DNA of 61,999 bases from an uncultured Clostridia bacterium (GCA_947624165.1 CANQJC010000010.1:1-61999), one strand, 5' to 3'; counted from the stretch's first letter, positions 34,096 through 43,601 are shown. Numbers and translations are program-made. The notes: generated by a model from the letters alone, not told the origin.

Positions 34096-34824
34096 ATGAG
34101 CGCACTTATAGAGCTTAAGGATATTTATAAAATATATCGTATGGGCGACAACGAAGTACGCGCGCTCGACGGTATATCCCTCAGTATAGACAAGGGCGAG
34201 TTTGTTGCCATAATAGGAAAGTCGGGAAGCGGAAAATCCACCTGTATGAACATAATCGGCTGTCTTGACGTAGCCACGAGCGGCACGTACCGTCTTAACG
34301 GAAAAAATATAGGCAATTATACCGATGATGAGCTTGCCGAGGTCAGAAACAAGATGCTCGGATTTATATTTCAGCAGTACAATCTTTTGCCGAAGCTCAA
34401 TCTTTTGGAAAACGTCGCTCTGCCGCTCGTGTACGCGGGAGCAAGCGATGCCGAACAGAAGGAAAGGGCGATCGCCGCGCTTGAGAAGGTGGGGCTTAAG
34501 GACAAGGCAAAAAATTACCCGTCGCAGCTTTCGGGCGGTCAGCAGCAAAGAGCGTCGATAGCACGCGCGCTTGCGGGGAATCCGTCGGTGATACTTGCCG
34601 ACGAGCCTACCGGCGCGCTCGATTCGAAAACAGGCAGAGACGTTATGATGTTTTTAAAGCAGCTTCACAGCGAGGGTAACACCATAGTGCTTATAACCCA
34701 TGACAATTCGATCGCGGCGCAGGCTCAGCGCGTCGTCCGTATCACGGACGGACGGATAGTATACGACGGCGCGGCAAGCGGCGACGACGTTGTATCGAGA
34801 CAGGAAAAGGCGGGTGAATATTGA
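34096..34824 (+). CDS. ABC transporter ATP-binding protein, MacB/LolD type
   Basis: 242 residues from ATG 34096, 7 nt after GGAGGTGA; the open frame extends upstream over the adaptor end. Walker A 'GKSGSGKST', Q-loop 'FIFQQYNLLPKLN', signature 'LSGGQQQRASIARALA', Walker B 'VILADEPTGALDSKTG', H-loop 'ITHD'. Powers the permease with which it overlaps by one base (TGATG). Confidence 0.95.
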   Translation: MSALIELKDIYKIYRMGDNEVRALDGISLSIDKGEFVAIIGKSGSGKSTCMNIIGCLDVATSGTYRLNGKNIGNYTDDELAEVRNKMLGFIFQQYNLLPKLNLLENVALPLVYAGASDAEQKERAIAALEKVGLKDKAKNYPSQLSGGQQQRASIARALAGNPSVILADEPTGALDSKTGRDVMMFLKQLHSEGNTIVLITHDNSIAAQAQRVVRITDGRIVYDGAASGDDVVSRQEKAGEY

Positions 34825-35999
34825 TGGGATTCGCGAAATGCTTTAAAATGGCTGTCTCGACGATTTGGGCAAGCAAGGTACGCTCGTTTTTGACGATGCT
34901 CGGGATAATCATAGGAATATCCGCGGTAATAATACTTGTGAGCCTGATGGGCGGTCTCACGCAGCAGCTTATGGATATGTTCGCGGATCTCGGTACGAAC
35001 AGCATCCAGGTCACGATAAATCAGCGGGCGGCGACCCGCAACGTGGAGCCTGACGAAATGTACGAGTTTACAGACGGGAACGATCTCGTTGAAAACGCGT
35101 CGCCCTCGCTTACGGTCGCGGCGACCGTGAAGACGAGCAAGGAAAACAAATCGGGTACCGTTTCGGGCGTAAGCGAAGGCTATGGGGATATGCGCCGCCT
35201 GAACGTCACGCAGGGAAGATTTATCCAGTATTCGGACGTTATGTCAAAGTCGAGCGTATGCGTTATAGGCGCGTATCAGGCAAAGACGTTTTTCGACGAC
35301 GGCGCGGTTATAGGACGCGAGCTTAAAATAAACGGAACGCCCTTTACCGTCGTGGGCGTACTCGAGGAAAAAGAGGACGCCGCGTCCGGCAGCGGCGACG
35401 ACGTTGTTTACATACCGTACACGTCCGCGATGCGCTTAAACGCCAGCAGCGTTGTAAGCTCATACCTGCTGACGGCGGCGGACGAGGACAGAATAGACGA
35501 AGCCACCTCGTCGATAAAGCAATTCCTGAAAAACAAGGTCGGCGACGAGGATTACTATATGGTTATCAGTATGAAGGAGCTTATCGACCAAATGTCGATG
35601 ATGATGAATTCTATGCAGACGGTGCTTGTCTGCATAGCGGGTATATCTCTTCTTGTCGGCGGCATAGGCATTATGAATATAATGCTCGTATCGGTTACCG
35701 AACGAACGCGCGAGATAGGCATAAGAAAATCCCTCGGCGCGAAGCAGAAAAACATAATGATGCAGTTTGTCATAGAAGCGGGAACGGTAAGCTGCATAGG
35801 CGGCGTTATCGGCATAATCACAGGCGCGCTCGTCGCCATACTTGCGGGCAAGCTGCTGCTTGACGCTTCTATCACGCCGTCGGCAGCGTCCATTGTCGTC
35901 GCCTTCGGCGTATCGGTGGCGATAGGCATAGGCTTCGGCTACCTTCCCGCAAAAAAAGCGGCGCAGCTCAATCCGATCGACGCGCTGCGTTACGACTAA
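34824..35999 (+). CDS. ABC transporter permease, MacB type
   Basis: 391 residues. One N-terminal span ('SFLTMLGIIIGISAVIILVS'), a periplasmic-core-like MacB domain (about 45-250), then three C-terminal spans with 'SVTERTREIGIRKSLGAKQ', a coupling signature of the family. MacB transporters act by mechanotransmission, pushing substrates on the outer face of the membrane rather than moving them across. Confidence 0.95.
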   Translation: MGFAKCFKMAVSTIWASKVRSFLTMLGIIIGISAVIILVSLMGGLTQQLMDMFADLGTNSIQVTINQRAATRNVEPDEMYEFTDGNDLVENASPSLTVAATVKTSKENKSGTVSGVSEGYGDMRRLNVTQGRFIQYSDVMSKSSVCVIGAYQAKTFFDDGAVIGRELKINGTPFTVVGVLEEKEDAASGSGDDVVYIPYTSAMRLNASSVVSSYLLTAADEDRIDEATSSIKQFLKNKVGDEDYYMVISMKELIDQMSMMMNSMQTVLVCIAGISLLVGGIGIMNIMLVSVTERTREIGIRKSLGAKQKNIMMQFVIEAGTVSCIGGVIGIITGALVAILAGKLLLDASITPSAASIVVAFGVSVAIGIGFGYLPAKKAAQLNPIDALRYD

Positions 36000-36031
36000 A
36001 ACAATTATTCGTTAAAGAAAGGATCTTGACT

Positions 36032-38467
36032 ATGAAAAAGGTAATTTCCGTTTTCTTCGCGCTGACGCTCGTTTTGGCGGCGTCCGCAGCGGCTTGCGCG
36101 CAGGACGGCGCAACCGCGCTGCTTTCGGGACTGAATATAATGGTAGGCGACGAAAACGGTGATTTTCGCCTTGACGATTATGTGTCGCGCGCGGAATTTG
36201 CGAAGATAGCGGTAACGTCTTCAAAGTCAAAGAACACCGTGGCGGCTGGCGCGAACGTGTCGCCCTTTAAGGACGTTCCGTACACGCACTGGTCCGCGCC
36301 GTATGTACGCGCGGCAGCGTCGGCGGGAATCGTTTCCGGCTATATCGACGCGACGTTCCGTCCCGACAACACTGTTTCCTACGAGGAAGCCCTGACGATG
36401 ATTTTAAAGGTTTTGGGCTACACCGACGAGGATTTCGGTTATTCGTGGCCTTACGGACAGATAGGTCTGGCTGACAGTCTGGAAATTACGGACAACGTCG
36501 GCGCGTCCATAGGCGACGCGCTCACGAGACGGCAGGTAGCCGAGCTTGTATATAACGCGCTCAACACGAAAATGAAGGATTCCGCGGAAAAGCTTATGTC
36601 GGTATTCGACTGCCGTCTGGAGGAGGGCGTGACGATAATCGCGACGAACAGGGAGGACAGCTCTCTCGGCGCGGACAAGATATACACGACGGCAGGTACG
36701 TTTGCGTTTGACGGCGAGTTTAACGAGGATTACGTCGGACGGCGCGGCGACATGGCGGTGAAGAACGGCGAGGATTTCCTGTCGTTTACTCCGAGAGAAC
36801 AAATCGTCGAGGATTATACGGTCTCCAACGTTATAGGCTCGGATCTGATACTTGACGGAAATATGTACAGTATCAATTCGAACACGGTAACGTATTACAA
36901 GACTGATACCATGACTTACGAAAACGCCGCGACGAAAGCGTCTAAGGGCGATACGTTCAGGCTCTTTAAAAACGAGAACGGCTCTGTTGATTACGCGCTG
37001 CTTATTTCCGGCGCGAACAACGCCGCGCCCGACGCGTTTGACAAGTACGTTATTTACTCTCAGCTTTCCGACGCGGTCATCGGATATCGGAACGGTTCGT
37101 TCGAGCAGATAGACGTGGACGACGGAACGACCTGCTATGACGGCAATCAAAAAAGCACATACGCCGCGGTAAAAAATCAAATGGCTATGGGCGATATCCT
37201 CTATGTCAAGAAAAACGGCGATGCGGTCGATTATGTGAGCTTTGAAAAAGGAAATATGCAGGGACCTGTCCGCATAAGACAAAACGGAATACTGTCGGGA
37301 CTGCCGGTCGATAATTCGGCTGCGGTAATGCGCGACGGCGTAAAGGCGAGCGCGTCCGAGCTTCGCGAGGACGATATCGTATATTACAGCGAAGATTTGA
37401 ATATGGTAATGGCATATACGGACAAGGTGACGGGCGTGTACGAAAAAGCGTCTCCGACAAAGGACGCTCCGACGTCTGTCACGGTTTCCGGCGTGGATTA
37501 CGACGTGGAAAGCGTCGAGGCGTTCAACGATCTGTCGTCAAACGGCGCGTTCAAGTACGGCGATACCGTAACGCTGCTTTTGGGACGCTACGGGTCGGTT
37601 GCCGGCGTGTCCGACAATACGCGTAACTCCGTCACCGGCGGGTACGTGACGGAAGCCGGCAAAAAAGATTTTTATAATACCGATAATTCCGTATACTCCA
37701 GCTATTATGCAAAGGTCGTCTCGGCGGACGGAACCGTCAACGAATACGCGACGTCCGGCGACGCGTCGATGTTTGTATGTTCGGCTGTGCGCATATCGTT
37801 TAAGGACGGAAAAGCGTCTTTTACGAGAGCGAACACGTCGGGCGGGGTATACGGCAAGGTCAGCGCGTCGCGCGGGACGATAGGCAGCTTTAAGCTTGCC
37901 TCCGACGTAAAAATTCTCGACACGACAAGCGGAGCATACGGCGACATCCCCGCGTACTGCCGTATTTATCCGCAGAGAATAGACGCTCTGACGCTCGGCG
38001 AATCCAATATAATTTATTCGTCGAAGAACGCCGCGGGCGAGATCGACGAGCTTATACTCAGTAACGTCACGGGCGATATGTACAGCTACGGAATAGTGAC
38101 GAGAGCAAACAGCCAGACGGGAGAATATACGATAGACGTCGACGGAAAACAAAACGTATATATGACAAGCTTCTCGTCAAGCGCGCTTGGACCGCATAAA
38201 CTCAAGCTGACGGCTTCGGGAATAGACTACATGGTACAGCTTACAGCGTATCCTCAGTCCGTCAAGGAACTCACGCGCACGGAAGCTCTCATCGGAAACC
38301 AGAAATATCTTCTGAGCGACAAGGTAGTCGTCTACCGCCGTATGAGCGGCGGCTCGTATCTGAAAATCACCCTTGACGACGCGATAAACGGAAATTATAC
38401 GCTCACCGCTTATTATGACAAGGCGCAGACGTCGGGAGGAAGAATACGTATTATAACGGCGCAATAA
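36032..38467 (+). CDS. S-layer homology (SLH) domain surface protein
   Basis: 811 residues from ATG 36032, 9 nt after AAAGAAAGGA. Signal peptide (1-25, 'AACAQ'); three SLH repeats at about 28-190, best seen in 'PFKDVPYTHWSAPYVRAAAS' and 'YIDATFRPDNTVSYEEALTM'. SLH domains bind pyruvylated secondary wall polymer. The remaining 600 residues are beta-rich repeats with no recognised enzyme domain. It lies 32 nt after the MacB permease and before a terminator, so belongs to the export cluster; it may be cargo or a surface scaffold. Confidence 0.88.
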   Translation: MKKVISVFFALTLVLAASAAACAQDGATALLSGLNIMVGDENGDFRLDDYVSRAEFAKIAVTSSKSKNTVAAGANVSPFKDVPYTHWSAPYVRAAASAGIVSGYIDATFRPDNTVSYEEALTMILKVLGYTDEDFGYSWPYGQIGLADSLEITDNVGASIGDALTRRQVAELVYNALNTKMKDSAEKLMSVFDCRLEEGVTIIATNREDSSLGADKIYTTAGTFAFDGEFNEDYVGRRGDMAVKNGEDFLSFTPREQIVEDYTVSNVIGSDLILDGNMYSINSNTVTYYKTDTMTYENAATKASKGDTFRLFKNENGSVDYALLISGANNAAPDAFDKYVIYSQLSDAVIGYRNGSFEQIDVDDGTTCYDGNQKSTYAAVKNQMAMGDILYVKKNGDAVDYVSFEKGNMQGPVRIRQNGILSGLPVDNSAAVMRDGVKASASELREDDIVYYSEDLNMVMAYTDKVTGVYEKASPTKDAPTSVTVSGVDYDVESVEAFNDLSSNGAFKYGDTVTLLLGRYGSVAGVSDNTRNSVTGGYVTEAGKKDFYNTDNSVYSSYYAKVVSADGTVNEYATSGDASMFVCSAVRISFKDGKASFTRANTSGGVYGKVSASRGTIGSFKLASDVKILDTTSGAYGDIPAYCRIYPQRIDALTLGESNIIYSSKNAAGEIDELILSNVTGDMYSYGIVTRANSQTGEYTIDVDGKQNVYMTSFSSSALGPHKLKLTASGIDYMVQLTAYPQSVKELTRTEALIGNQKYLLSDKVVVYRRMSGGSYLKITLDDAINGNYTLTAYYDKAQTSGGRIRIITAQ

Positions 38468-38507
38468 AAAAATACGGACGGAATAAATATCCGTCCGTGT
38501 TTTTTAT
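38466..38507. terminator. Bidirectional terminator
   Basis: ACGGACGGA/TCCGTCCGT (38474-38482, 38490-38498) with A-run before and T-run after, between convergent SLH and aldo/keto reductase genes. Confidence 0.9.
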
Positions 38508-39494
38508 TTACTTTAATATATCGTCTATCGCGTCAAGCTCGTCCTTTGTGAAATCGAGCTTTTGCAGCGAAGCGACGTTCTCGGTTATCTGCGACGCTCT
38601 GGACGCGCCCAGAAGCACGCTTGTAAGCTTGCCGCCGCGCAGGTTCCACGCGCACGCCATCTGCGCCAGCGACTGACCTCTGTTTTCGGCGATAGCGTTA
38701 AGCTTGACAACCTTTTCTATTTTTTCGGGTGTGATACCGTCCTTCGTGAGGAACGGCGACGCTTTCGCCGCTCTTGAATTTTCGGGGATACCGTTTATGT
38801 ATTTGTTGGTGAGCAGACCTTGTGCAAGCGGGCAGAATGAGATCGAACCCATGCCGTTTTCCGCAAGCACGTCCTGAAGCCCGTCCTCTATCCAGCGTTC
38901 GAACATGTTGTATCTCGGCTGATGTATAATGAGCGGCGTTCCGAGCGAACGCATGATTTTTGCCATCTTGTCTGTCTGCTCCGCGCTGTAATTCGACACG
39001 CCGACATAAAGTGCTTTACCGCTCCGCACGATATGGTCGAGCGCGGCGGCTGTCTCCTCCATGGGAGTGTCGGGGTCGGGACGGTGGTGGTAGAATATAT
39101 CCACATATTCAAGACCGAGACGCTTTAAGCTTTGGTCAAGACTTGAAATGAGATATTTTCTCGAACCGTGGTCGCCGTAGGGTCCCGCCCACATACCGTA
39201 ACCCGCCTTTGTGGAAACGATTATTTCGTCGCGGTAGGGAGCAAGCTCGTTTTTCATTATTTTTCCGAAATTCTCCTCCGCGCTGCCGGGGTACGGACCG
39301 TAGTTGTTGGCAAGGTCAAAATGCGTTATGCCCAAATCGAAGGCGGAGGTGATCATATCGACCATGTTGTCGTAATTGTCCGCGCTGCCGAAATTATGCC
39401 ACAGACCGAGCGAAAACGCGGGGAGCATAAGCCCGCTCTTTCCGCAGCGGTCATATTTCATCGTATCGTATCTTTTTTCGTTTGCAGTATACAT
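38508..39494 (-). CDS. Aldo/keto reductase, YghZ (L-glyceraldehyde 3-phosphate reductase)-like
   Basis: 328 residues from ATG 39494, preceded by AGAGAGGA. The start 'YDTMKYDRCGKSGLMLPAFS' and 'LGLWHNFG' are typical of YghZ. Catalytic tetrad positions: Asp in 'THFDLANNYG', Tyr in the same segment, Lys in 'VSTKAGYG', His in 'IFYHHRPD'. NADPH-dependent reduction of small aldehydes; may detoxify methylglyoxal or L-glyceraldehyde 3-phosphate. Monocistronic. Confidence 0.9.
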   Translation of the reverse strand: MYTANEKRYDTMKYDRCGKSGLMLPAFSLGLWHNFGSADNYDNMVDMITSAFDLGITHFDLANNYGPYPGSAEENFGKIMKNELAPYRDEIIVSTKAGYGMWAGPYGDHGSRKYLISSLDQSLKRLGLEYVDIFYHHRPDPDTPMEETAAALDHIVRSGKALYVGVSNYSAEQTDKMAKIMRSLGTPLIIHQPRYNMFERWIEDGLQDVLAENGMGSISFCPLAQGLLTNKYINGIPENSRAAKASPFLTKDGITPEKIEKVVKLNAIAENRGQSLAQMACAWNLRGGKLTSVLLGASRASQITENVASLQKLDFTKDELDAIDDILK

Positions 39495-39740
39495 ATGCTT
39501 TTCCTCTCTTAATATTATTTGTAAATAAATTATATAATTTTTTCGTTCGGCTGTCAATATTCCGCTCAGAATAATTTACTCCCGCAAAATCGTCAACATA
39601 TACAAAAAGTACGCTGTGTTTTCTACAATATGAACATACTTTTTTTGTTAGTCTCGATCCGTAAACGGGTATATATAATATATGTTTGGGTTTAAACCCG
39701 TAATGTACCCCACAAAAATAAGAAGGAGGATTTTTCGGTT

Positions 39741-41816
39741 ATGAAAAATTATGCGATGGACTCGATACGGAACATAGCCGTTATGGGTCACGGAAAATGC
39801 GGTAAAACAACGCTCACGGAGGCGATGATCTTTAACGCGAAGATGAGCGACAGAATGGGTAAAGTCGCGGACGGAAACACTGTTACCGATTACGACGGCG
39901 AGGAGATAAAAAGACAATTTTCGATTTCCGCGTCCGTGGCTGCGATCGAATGGAAGGATATGAAATATAACATTATAGATACTCCGGGATTCCTCGATTT
40001 TGCCGGAGGAGTGAAGGAGGGGCTGCGCGCCGCGGACAGCGCGCTCATCGTCCTGAGCGGCAGGAGCGGAGTAAGCGTCGGTACGGAAAACGTTTTTAAA
40101 TATTCGAAGCAAAAGGGCGTTCCGACGATGTTCTTCGTAAATAAAATCGACGACGACAGAGCGGACTACACGAAAACTCTCGAACAGATGAAGGAGGTTT
40201 TCGGCAAGTCGATAACTCCGTTCGTGTATCCCATACAGGAGGACGGCGAGTTTAAGGGCTTCGTAGACGTTGTGGACATGACCGCGAGACGCTACGAGGG
40301 ACAGGACAGAATAGATATTCCCGTACCCGACGGAATGGAAGCGGTCGTCGCGCCGCTGAGAGAAATGATCATGGAAGCCGTAGCCGAGACGGACGAGGCT
40401 CTTATGGTCAAATATTTCAACGGCGAGGAATTTACGTTTGACGAGATCAAGCAGGCGATAAGAAAGGGCGTAAAGGACGGAAGTATTTATCCCGTATACT
40501 GCGGAAGCGGACAGGACAATATCGGCGTGCGTTCGCTTATGGACGGCATAGGCAAATACCTGCCGGCACCGTCGGAAATAGAGGAGATCGCGAGAAAAGC
40601 GGATACTGCGGAGCCGGTAGAGCTTGTGCAGACAGAGGACGAAACGACGGCAGCCGTCGTATTCAAAACGATCGCCGACCCGTATGTGGGCAAAATGTCG
40701 TTGTTCCGCGTATATTCCGGCGAGGTCAAAGCGGACAGCGTTTTGTATAACCCCAACAAGGACGCCAATGAAAAAATCGGTAAGGTTTTCAATCTTTTCG
40801 GAAAGAAGCAGCTCGACGCAAAATCCATAAAGGCGGGCGATATAGGCGGTACGGCGAAGCTCGAGGTCACGAAAACGGGTGACACGCTCTGCGAGAAAGG
40901 AAAGAATATTATTCTCACGGGTATAGATTTCCCCGTGCCGGTGCTTTCCATGGCGGTCAAGCCGCAGGCAAAGGGCGATGAAGAAAAAATCATAAACGGT
41001 CTTTCCAAGCTCATGGAGGAGGACCCGACGTTCACGGTCACAAACAACCCCGAAACAAAGCAGACGCTCATAAACGGACAGGGCGAACAGCATATAGACG
41101 TTATCGTGAGCCGTCTCAAGAACAAGTACGGCGTAAACGTGATCCTGGAGGAACCGATCGTTCCTTACCGCGAAACGATAAAGGGTAAAGCGACGGTAGA
41201 AGGCAAGCACAAGAAACAGTCCGGCGGTCACGGTCAGTACGGTCATGTTAAGATAGAATTCGAGCCGGGTATTTCCGAGGAAATGATTTTCGAGGAAAAG
41301 GTATTCGGCGGCGCGGTACCGAAGAATTACTTCCCCGCGGTTGAAAAGGGACTTCGCGACAGCTGCCAGAAGGGCGTGCTCGCGGGTTATCCCGTTGTAA
41401 ATCTGAAGGCGACGCTTCTGGACGGCTCGTACCACCCCGTCGATTCTTCGGAAATGGCGTTCAAGACGGCGGCGGCGATAGCGTATAAGGAGGGTCTGGC
41501 GCAGGCGAAGCCCGTCCTGCTTGAACCGATAGGCTATCTCAAGGTTTATATACCCGAAAAAATCATGGGCGACATAATAGGCGACATCAACAAGCGTCGC
41601 GGACAGATAGTCGGTATGGGCGAAAGCGACAGAGAGGGTCTCAACATGGTCGAAGCCGAAGTGCCGATGTCGGAAATGTTCAAGTACGCGACGGATCTGC
41701 GCTCTATGAGCCAGGGACGCGGCGCGTTCGAATTTGAGTTTGTAAGATACGAACAGGCACCGCCCAATGTCGCGGAAAAGGTGATTGCGGATTCCAAGGC
41801 GAAAAACAAGGAATGA
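39741..41816 (+). CDS. Elongation factor G-like GTPase (paralogue)
   Basis: 691 residues with all EF-G domains: G1 'GHGKCGKTT' (canonical EF-G has GH-D-AGKTT), G3 'DTPGFLDF', G4 'NKID', domain IV 'GGHGQYGHVKIEFEP' and C-terminal 'SQGRGAFEFEFVRYEQAP'. Residues after the P-loop are shorter than in FusA and the gene is not next to rpsL/rpsG/tuf, so this is the second EF-G-like protein common in Clostridia rather than the housekeeping factor. Possible roles are ribosome recycling, rescue or stress translation; not determinable here. Start fixed by AAGGAGG about 12 nt upstream. Confidence 0.9.
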   Translation: MKNYAMDSIRNIAVMGHGKCGKTTLTEAMIFNAKMSDRMGKVADGNTVTDYDGEEIKRQFSISASVAAIEWKDMKYNIIDTPGFLDFAGGVKEGLRAADSALIVLSGRSGVSVGTENVFKYSKQKGVPTMFFVNKIDDDRADYTKTLEQMKEVFGKSITPFVYPIQEDGEFKGFVDVVDMTARRYEGQDRIDIPVPDGMEAVVAPLREMIMEAVAETDEALMVKYFNGEEFTFDEIKQAIRKGVKDGSIYPVYCGSGQDNIGVRSLMDGIGKYLPAPSEIEEIARKADTAEPVELVQTEDETTAAVVFKTIADPYVGKMSLFRVYSGEVKADSVLYNPNKDANEKIGKVFNLFGKKQLDAKSIKAGDIGGTAKLEVTKTGDTLCEKGKNIILTGIDFPVPVLSMAVKPQAKGDEEKIINGLSKLMEEDPTFTVTNNPETKQTLINGQGEQHIDVIVSRLKNKYGVNVILEEPIVPYRETIKGKATVEGKHKKQSGGHGQYGHVKIEFEPGISEEMIFEEKVFGGAVPKNYFPAVEKGLRDSCQKGVLAGYPVVNLKATLLDGSYHPVDSSEMAFKTAAAIAYKEGLAQAKPVLLEPIGYLKVYIPEKIMGDIIGDINKRRGQIVGMGESDREGLNMVEAEVPMSEMFKYATDLRSMSQGRGAFEFEFVRYEQAPPNVAEKVIADSKAKNKE

Positions 41817-41833
41817 TTTACGGCTGTGTTCTT

Positions 41834-41849
41834 GCGGACGGTCGTCCGC
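41834..41849 (+). terminator. Weak hairpin after the EF-G paralogue
   Basis: GCGGAC/GTCCGC with a 4-nt loop but no T-run. Confidence 0.3.
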
Positions 41850-42016
41850 GGGAGCATAGTTTACATAATTCAAAGAGAATAATGTTTAGTTATTTTCACT
41901 AAAGAATAAAAAGCATTTTTGTGAATTATACGACTAACATTTTCTTCTTAAATATGTTATCATATATACATAGAAAAAAGTGTCGGAATATTTTAATGAG
42001 TACACTTAAAAATTTT

Positions 42017-42044
42017 GACAGAAAAAATCCATATATTTTCTGTC
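42017..42044. promoter_or_regulatory. Inverted repeat in the leader of the msmX-type gene
   Basis: Perfect 9-bp arms GACAGAAAA (42017-42025) and TTTTCTGTC (42036-42044), 10 nt apart, 17 nt before the ribosome-binding site. Could be an operator or a leader hairpin that controls translation or mRNA stability. Confidence 0.55.
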
Positions 42045-42076
42045 GTAAAAATTATGGACGAGAGGGGATTAACAAT

Positions 42077-43186
42077 ATGGCAGATTTACAATTAAAACAC
42101 ATCTACAAAAGATATGCGGGCGGTGTTACGGCTGTAAGCGATTTCACGCTCGATATCGAAGACAAGGAGTTTATTATTCTCGTAGGTCCTTCGGGCTGCG
42201 GTAAGTCGACGACTCTGAGAATGGTTGCGGGTCTCGAGGAAATTTCGGAGGGTGAGCTTTACATCGGCGGCCGCCTTGTAAACGACGTTGCTCCGAAAGA
42301 CAGAGATATCGCGATGGTTTTCCAGAACTACGCTCTTTATCCGCACATGACGGTTTACGAGAACATGGCGTTCGGTCTTAAGCTTCGCAAAACTCCGAAG
42401 GATGAAATAAAGAAGAGAGTTACGGAAGCAGCCAAGATTCTTGATATCGAACATCTTCTCGACAGAAAACCGAAGGCTCTTTCGGGTGGTCAGAGACAGC
42501 GTGTTGCCATGGGACGTGCGATCGTTCGTGATCCTAAGGTATTCCTTATGGACGAACCTCTCTCAAACCTCGACGCTAAGCTTCGTGTTGCGATGAGAAC
42601 GGAAATCAAGAAGCTGCACAATAAGCTCCAGACTACTTTCATTTATGTTACGCATGACCAGACAGAGGCTATGACGATGGGTACGAGGATCGTCGTTATG
42701 AAGGACGGTATCGTACAGCAGGTCGACACGCCTTCGAATCTTTACAACAAGCCGGTTAATACGTTTGTTGCAGGCTTTATCGGTTCGCCGCAGATGAACT
42801 TCGTTAACGCTTTGCTTTCAAAGGAAAGCGACGGAGTATACGCTTCGTTCGGCGACAACAAGATAAGAATACCCGACGGTAAGGTTACAGACGAGCTTGA
42901 AAATTATTTCGGAAAAGAAGTTGTTCTCGGAATCAGACCCGAGGACCTTCACGACGACGAGGGCTTCATAGCAAGCAAGCCCGACGCTGTGTGCAGCGCG
43001 TACGTTGAAGTTACCGAAATGATGGGTTCGGAAACATTCCTTTATCTCCAGATTGCCGGAGAGCAGTTCACGGCAAGAGTTAACCAGCGTTCAACAGCTA
43101 AGCTGGGTGACACGATCAAGGTTGCTTTCGAAACCAACAAGCTTCACATCTTCGATAAGGACACGGAGCTTGCCATCGTTCACTAA
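42077..43186 (+). CDS. msmX: Sugar ABC importer ATP-binding protein, MsmX/UgpC type
   Basis: 369 residues from ATG 42077, 8 nt after AGAGGGGA; the open frame extends 52 codons upstream through the AT-rich leader but is not coding-like. Walker A 'GPSGCGKST', signature 'LSGGQRQRVAMGRAI', Walker B 'VFLMDEPLSNLDAKLR', and a C-terminal OB-type regulatory domain ('GIRPEDLHDD'). No permease or binding protein is adjacent, as for Bacillus MsmX, a shared ATPase serving many oligosaccharide importers including RG-derived sugars. Codon choice (GTT, GCT, CTT, CGT) differs from neighbouring GCG/CTC-rich genes, suggesting high expression. Confidence 0.93.
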   Translation: MADLQLKHIYKRYAGGVTAVSDFTLDIEDKEFIILVGPSGCGKSTTLRMVAGLEEISEGELYIGGRLVNDVAPKDRDIAMVFQNYALYPHMTVYENMAFGLKLRKTPKDEIKKRVTEAAKILDIEHLLDRKPKALSGGQRQRVAMGRAIVRDPKVFLMDEPLSNLDAKLRVAMRTEIKKLHNKLQTTFIYVTHDQTEAMTMGTRIVVMKDGIVQQVDTPSNLYNKPVNTFVAGFIGSPQMNFVNALLSKESDGVYASFGDNKIRIPDGKVTDELENYFGKEVVLGIRPEDLHDDEGFIASKPDAVCSAYVEVTEMMGSETFLYLQIAGEQFTARVNQRSTAKLGDTIKVAFETNKLHIFDKDTELAIVH

Positions 43187-43207
43187 AAAATATCTTGCTG
43201 ATTATTC

Positions 43208-43243
43208 AAACAGACAAAGCCTCGCGGCTTTGTCTGTTTTTCT
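43208..43243 (+). terminator. Terminator of the msmX-type gene
   Basis: Perfect 14-bp stem (43208-43221 with 43226-43239), TCGC loop, T-run. Confidence 0.95.
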
Positions 43244-43601
43244 GTACACGGGCAAATTTACATTTTATGTATGTTACCGCTATACGTTTTTTAAATAATT
43301 ATTCAACAAACCGCAATCTGCATACCGACTTGTTTTGGACTTGTCAAGTTACATTATGATTACAAATCGACGCGAATATTATCATTTTTTGTATCATAAT
43401 TGTAAAGTAAACATTATTGCATTTAATTGGCGGCTGTGTTATAATATGCTACAAGATGTTGAGATTAACATAATTCAGAGACACAAAATGTGGTGGTTTA
43501 ACAAAGCATAGCAAACACGGGAAAAACGCGCTGAAACAGTGCTGCGCGGAGCATATAACAGTAAAACGCTATTGCGTGTTTCGGAAAGGGAATGAGGATA
43601 T
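43244..43601 (+). other. AT-rich upstream region and structured leader of nrdD
   Basis: No gene in about 360 bp. It holds an extended -10 promoter (43437-43445) and then a leader of about 150 nt. The leader could fold: AAACACG (43513-43519) with CGTGTTT (43575-43581), enclosing CGCGCTG (43527-43533) facing CAG...CGCG (43537-43548). ACACAAAATGTGGT near 43480-43495 is faintly like an NrdR box. Confidence 0.5.
43437..43445 (+). promoter_or_regulatory. Extended -10 promoter of nrdDG
   Basis: TGT followed by TATAAT (43440-43445); the -35 TTGCAT at 43417-43422 (17 bp) is weak. Confidence 0.6.

Noticed and set aside
39648-41873. Long minus-strand open frame opposite the EF-G paralogue
   Set aside because: A shadow of the strong coding bias on the plus strand; the plus-strand product is an unmistakable EF-G.
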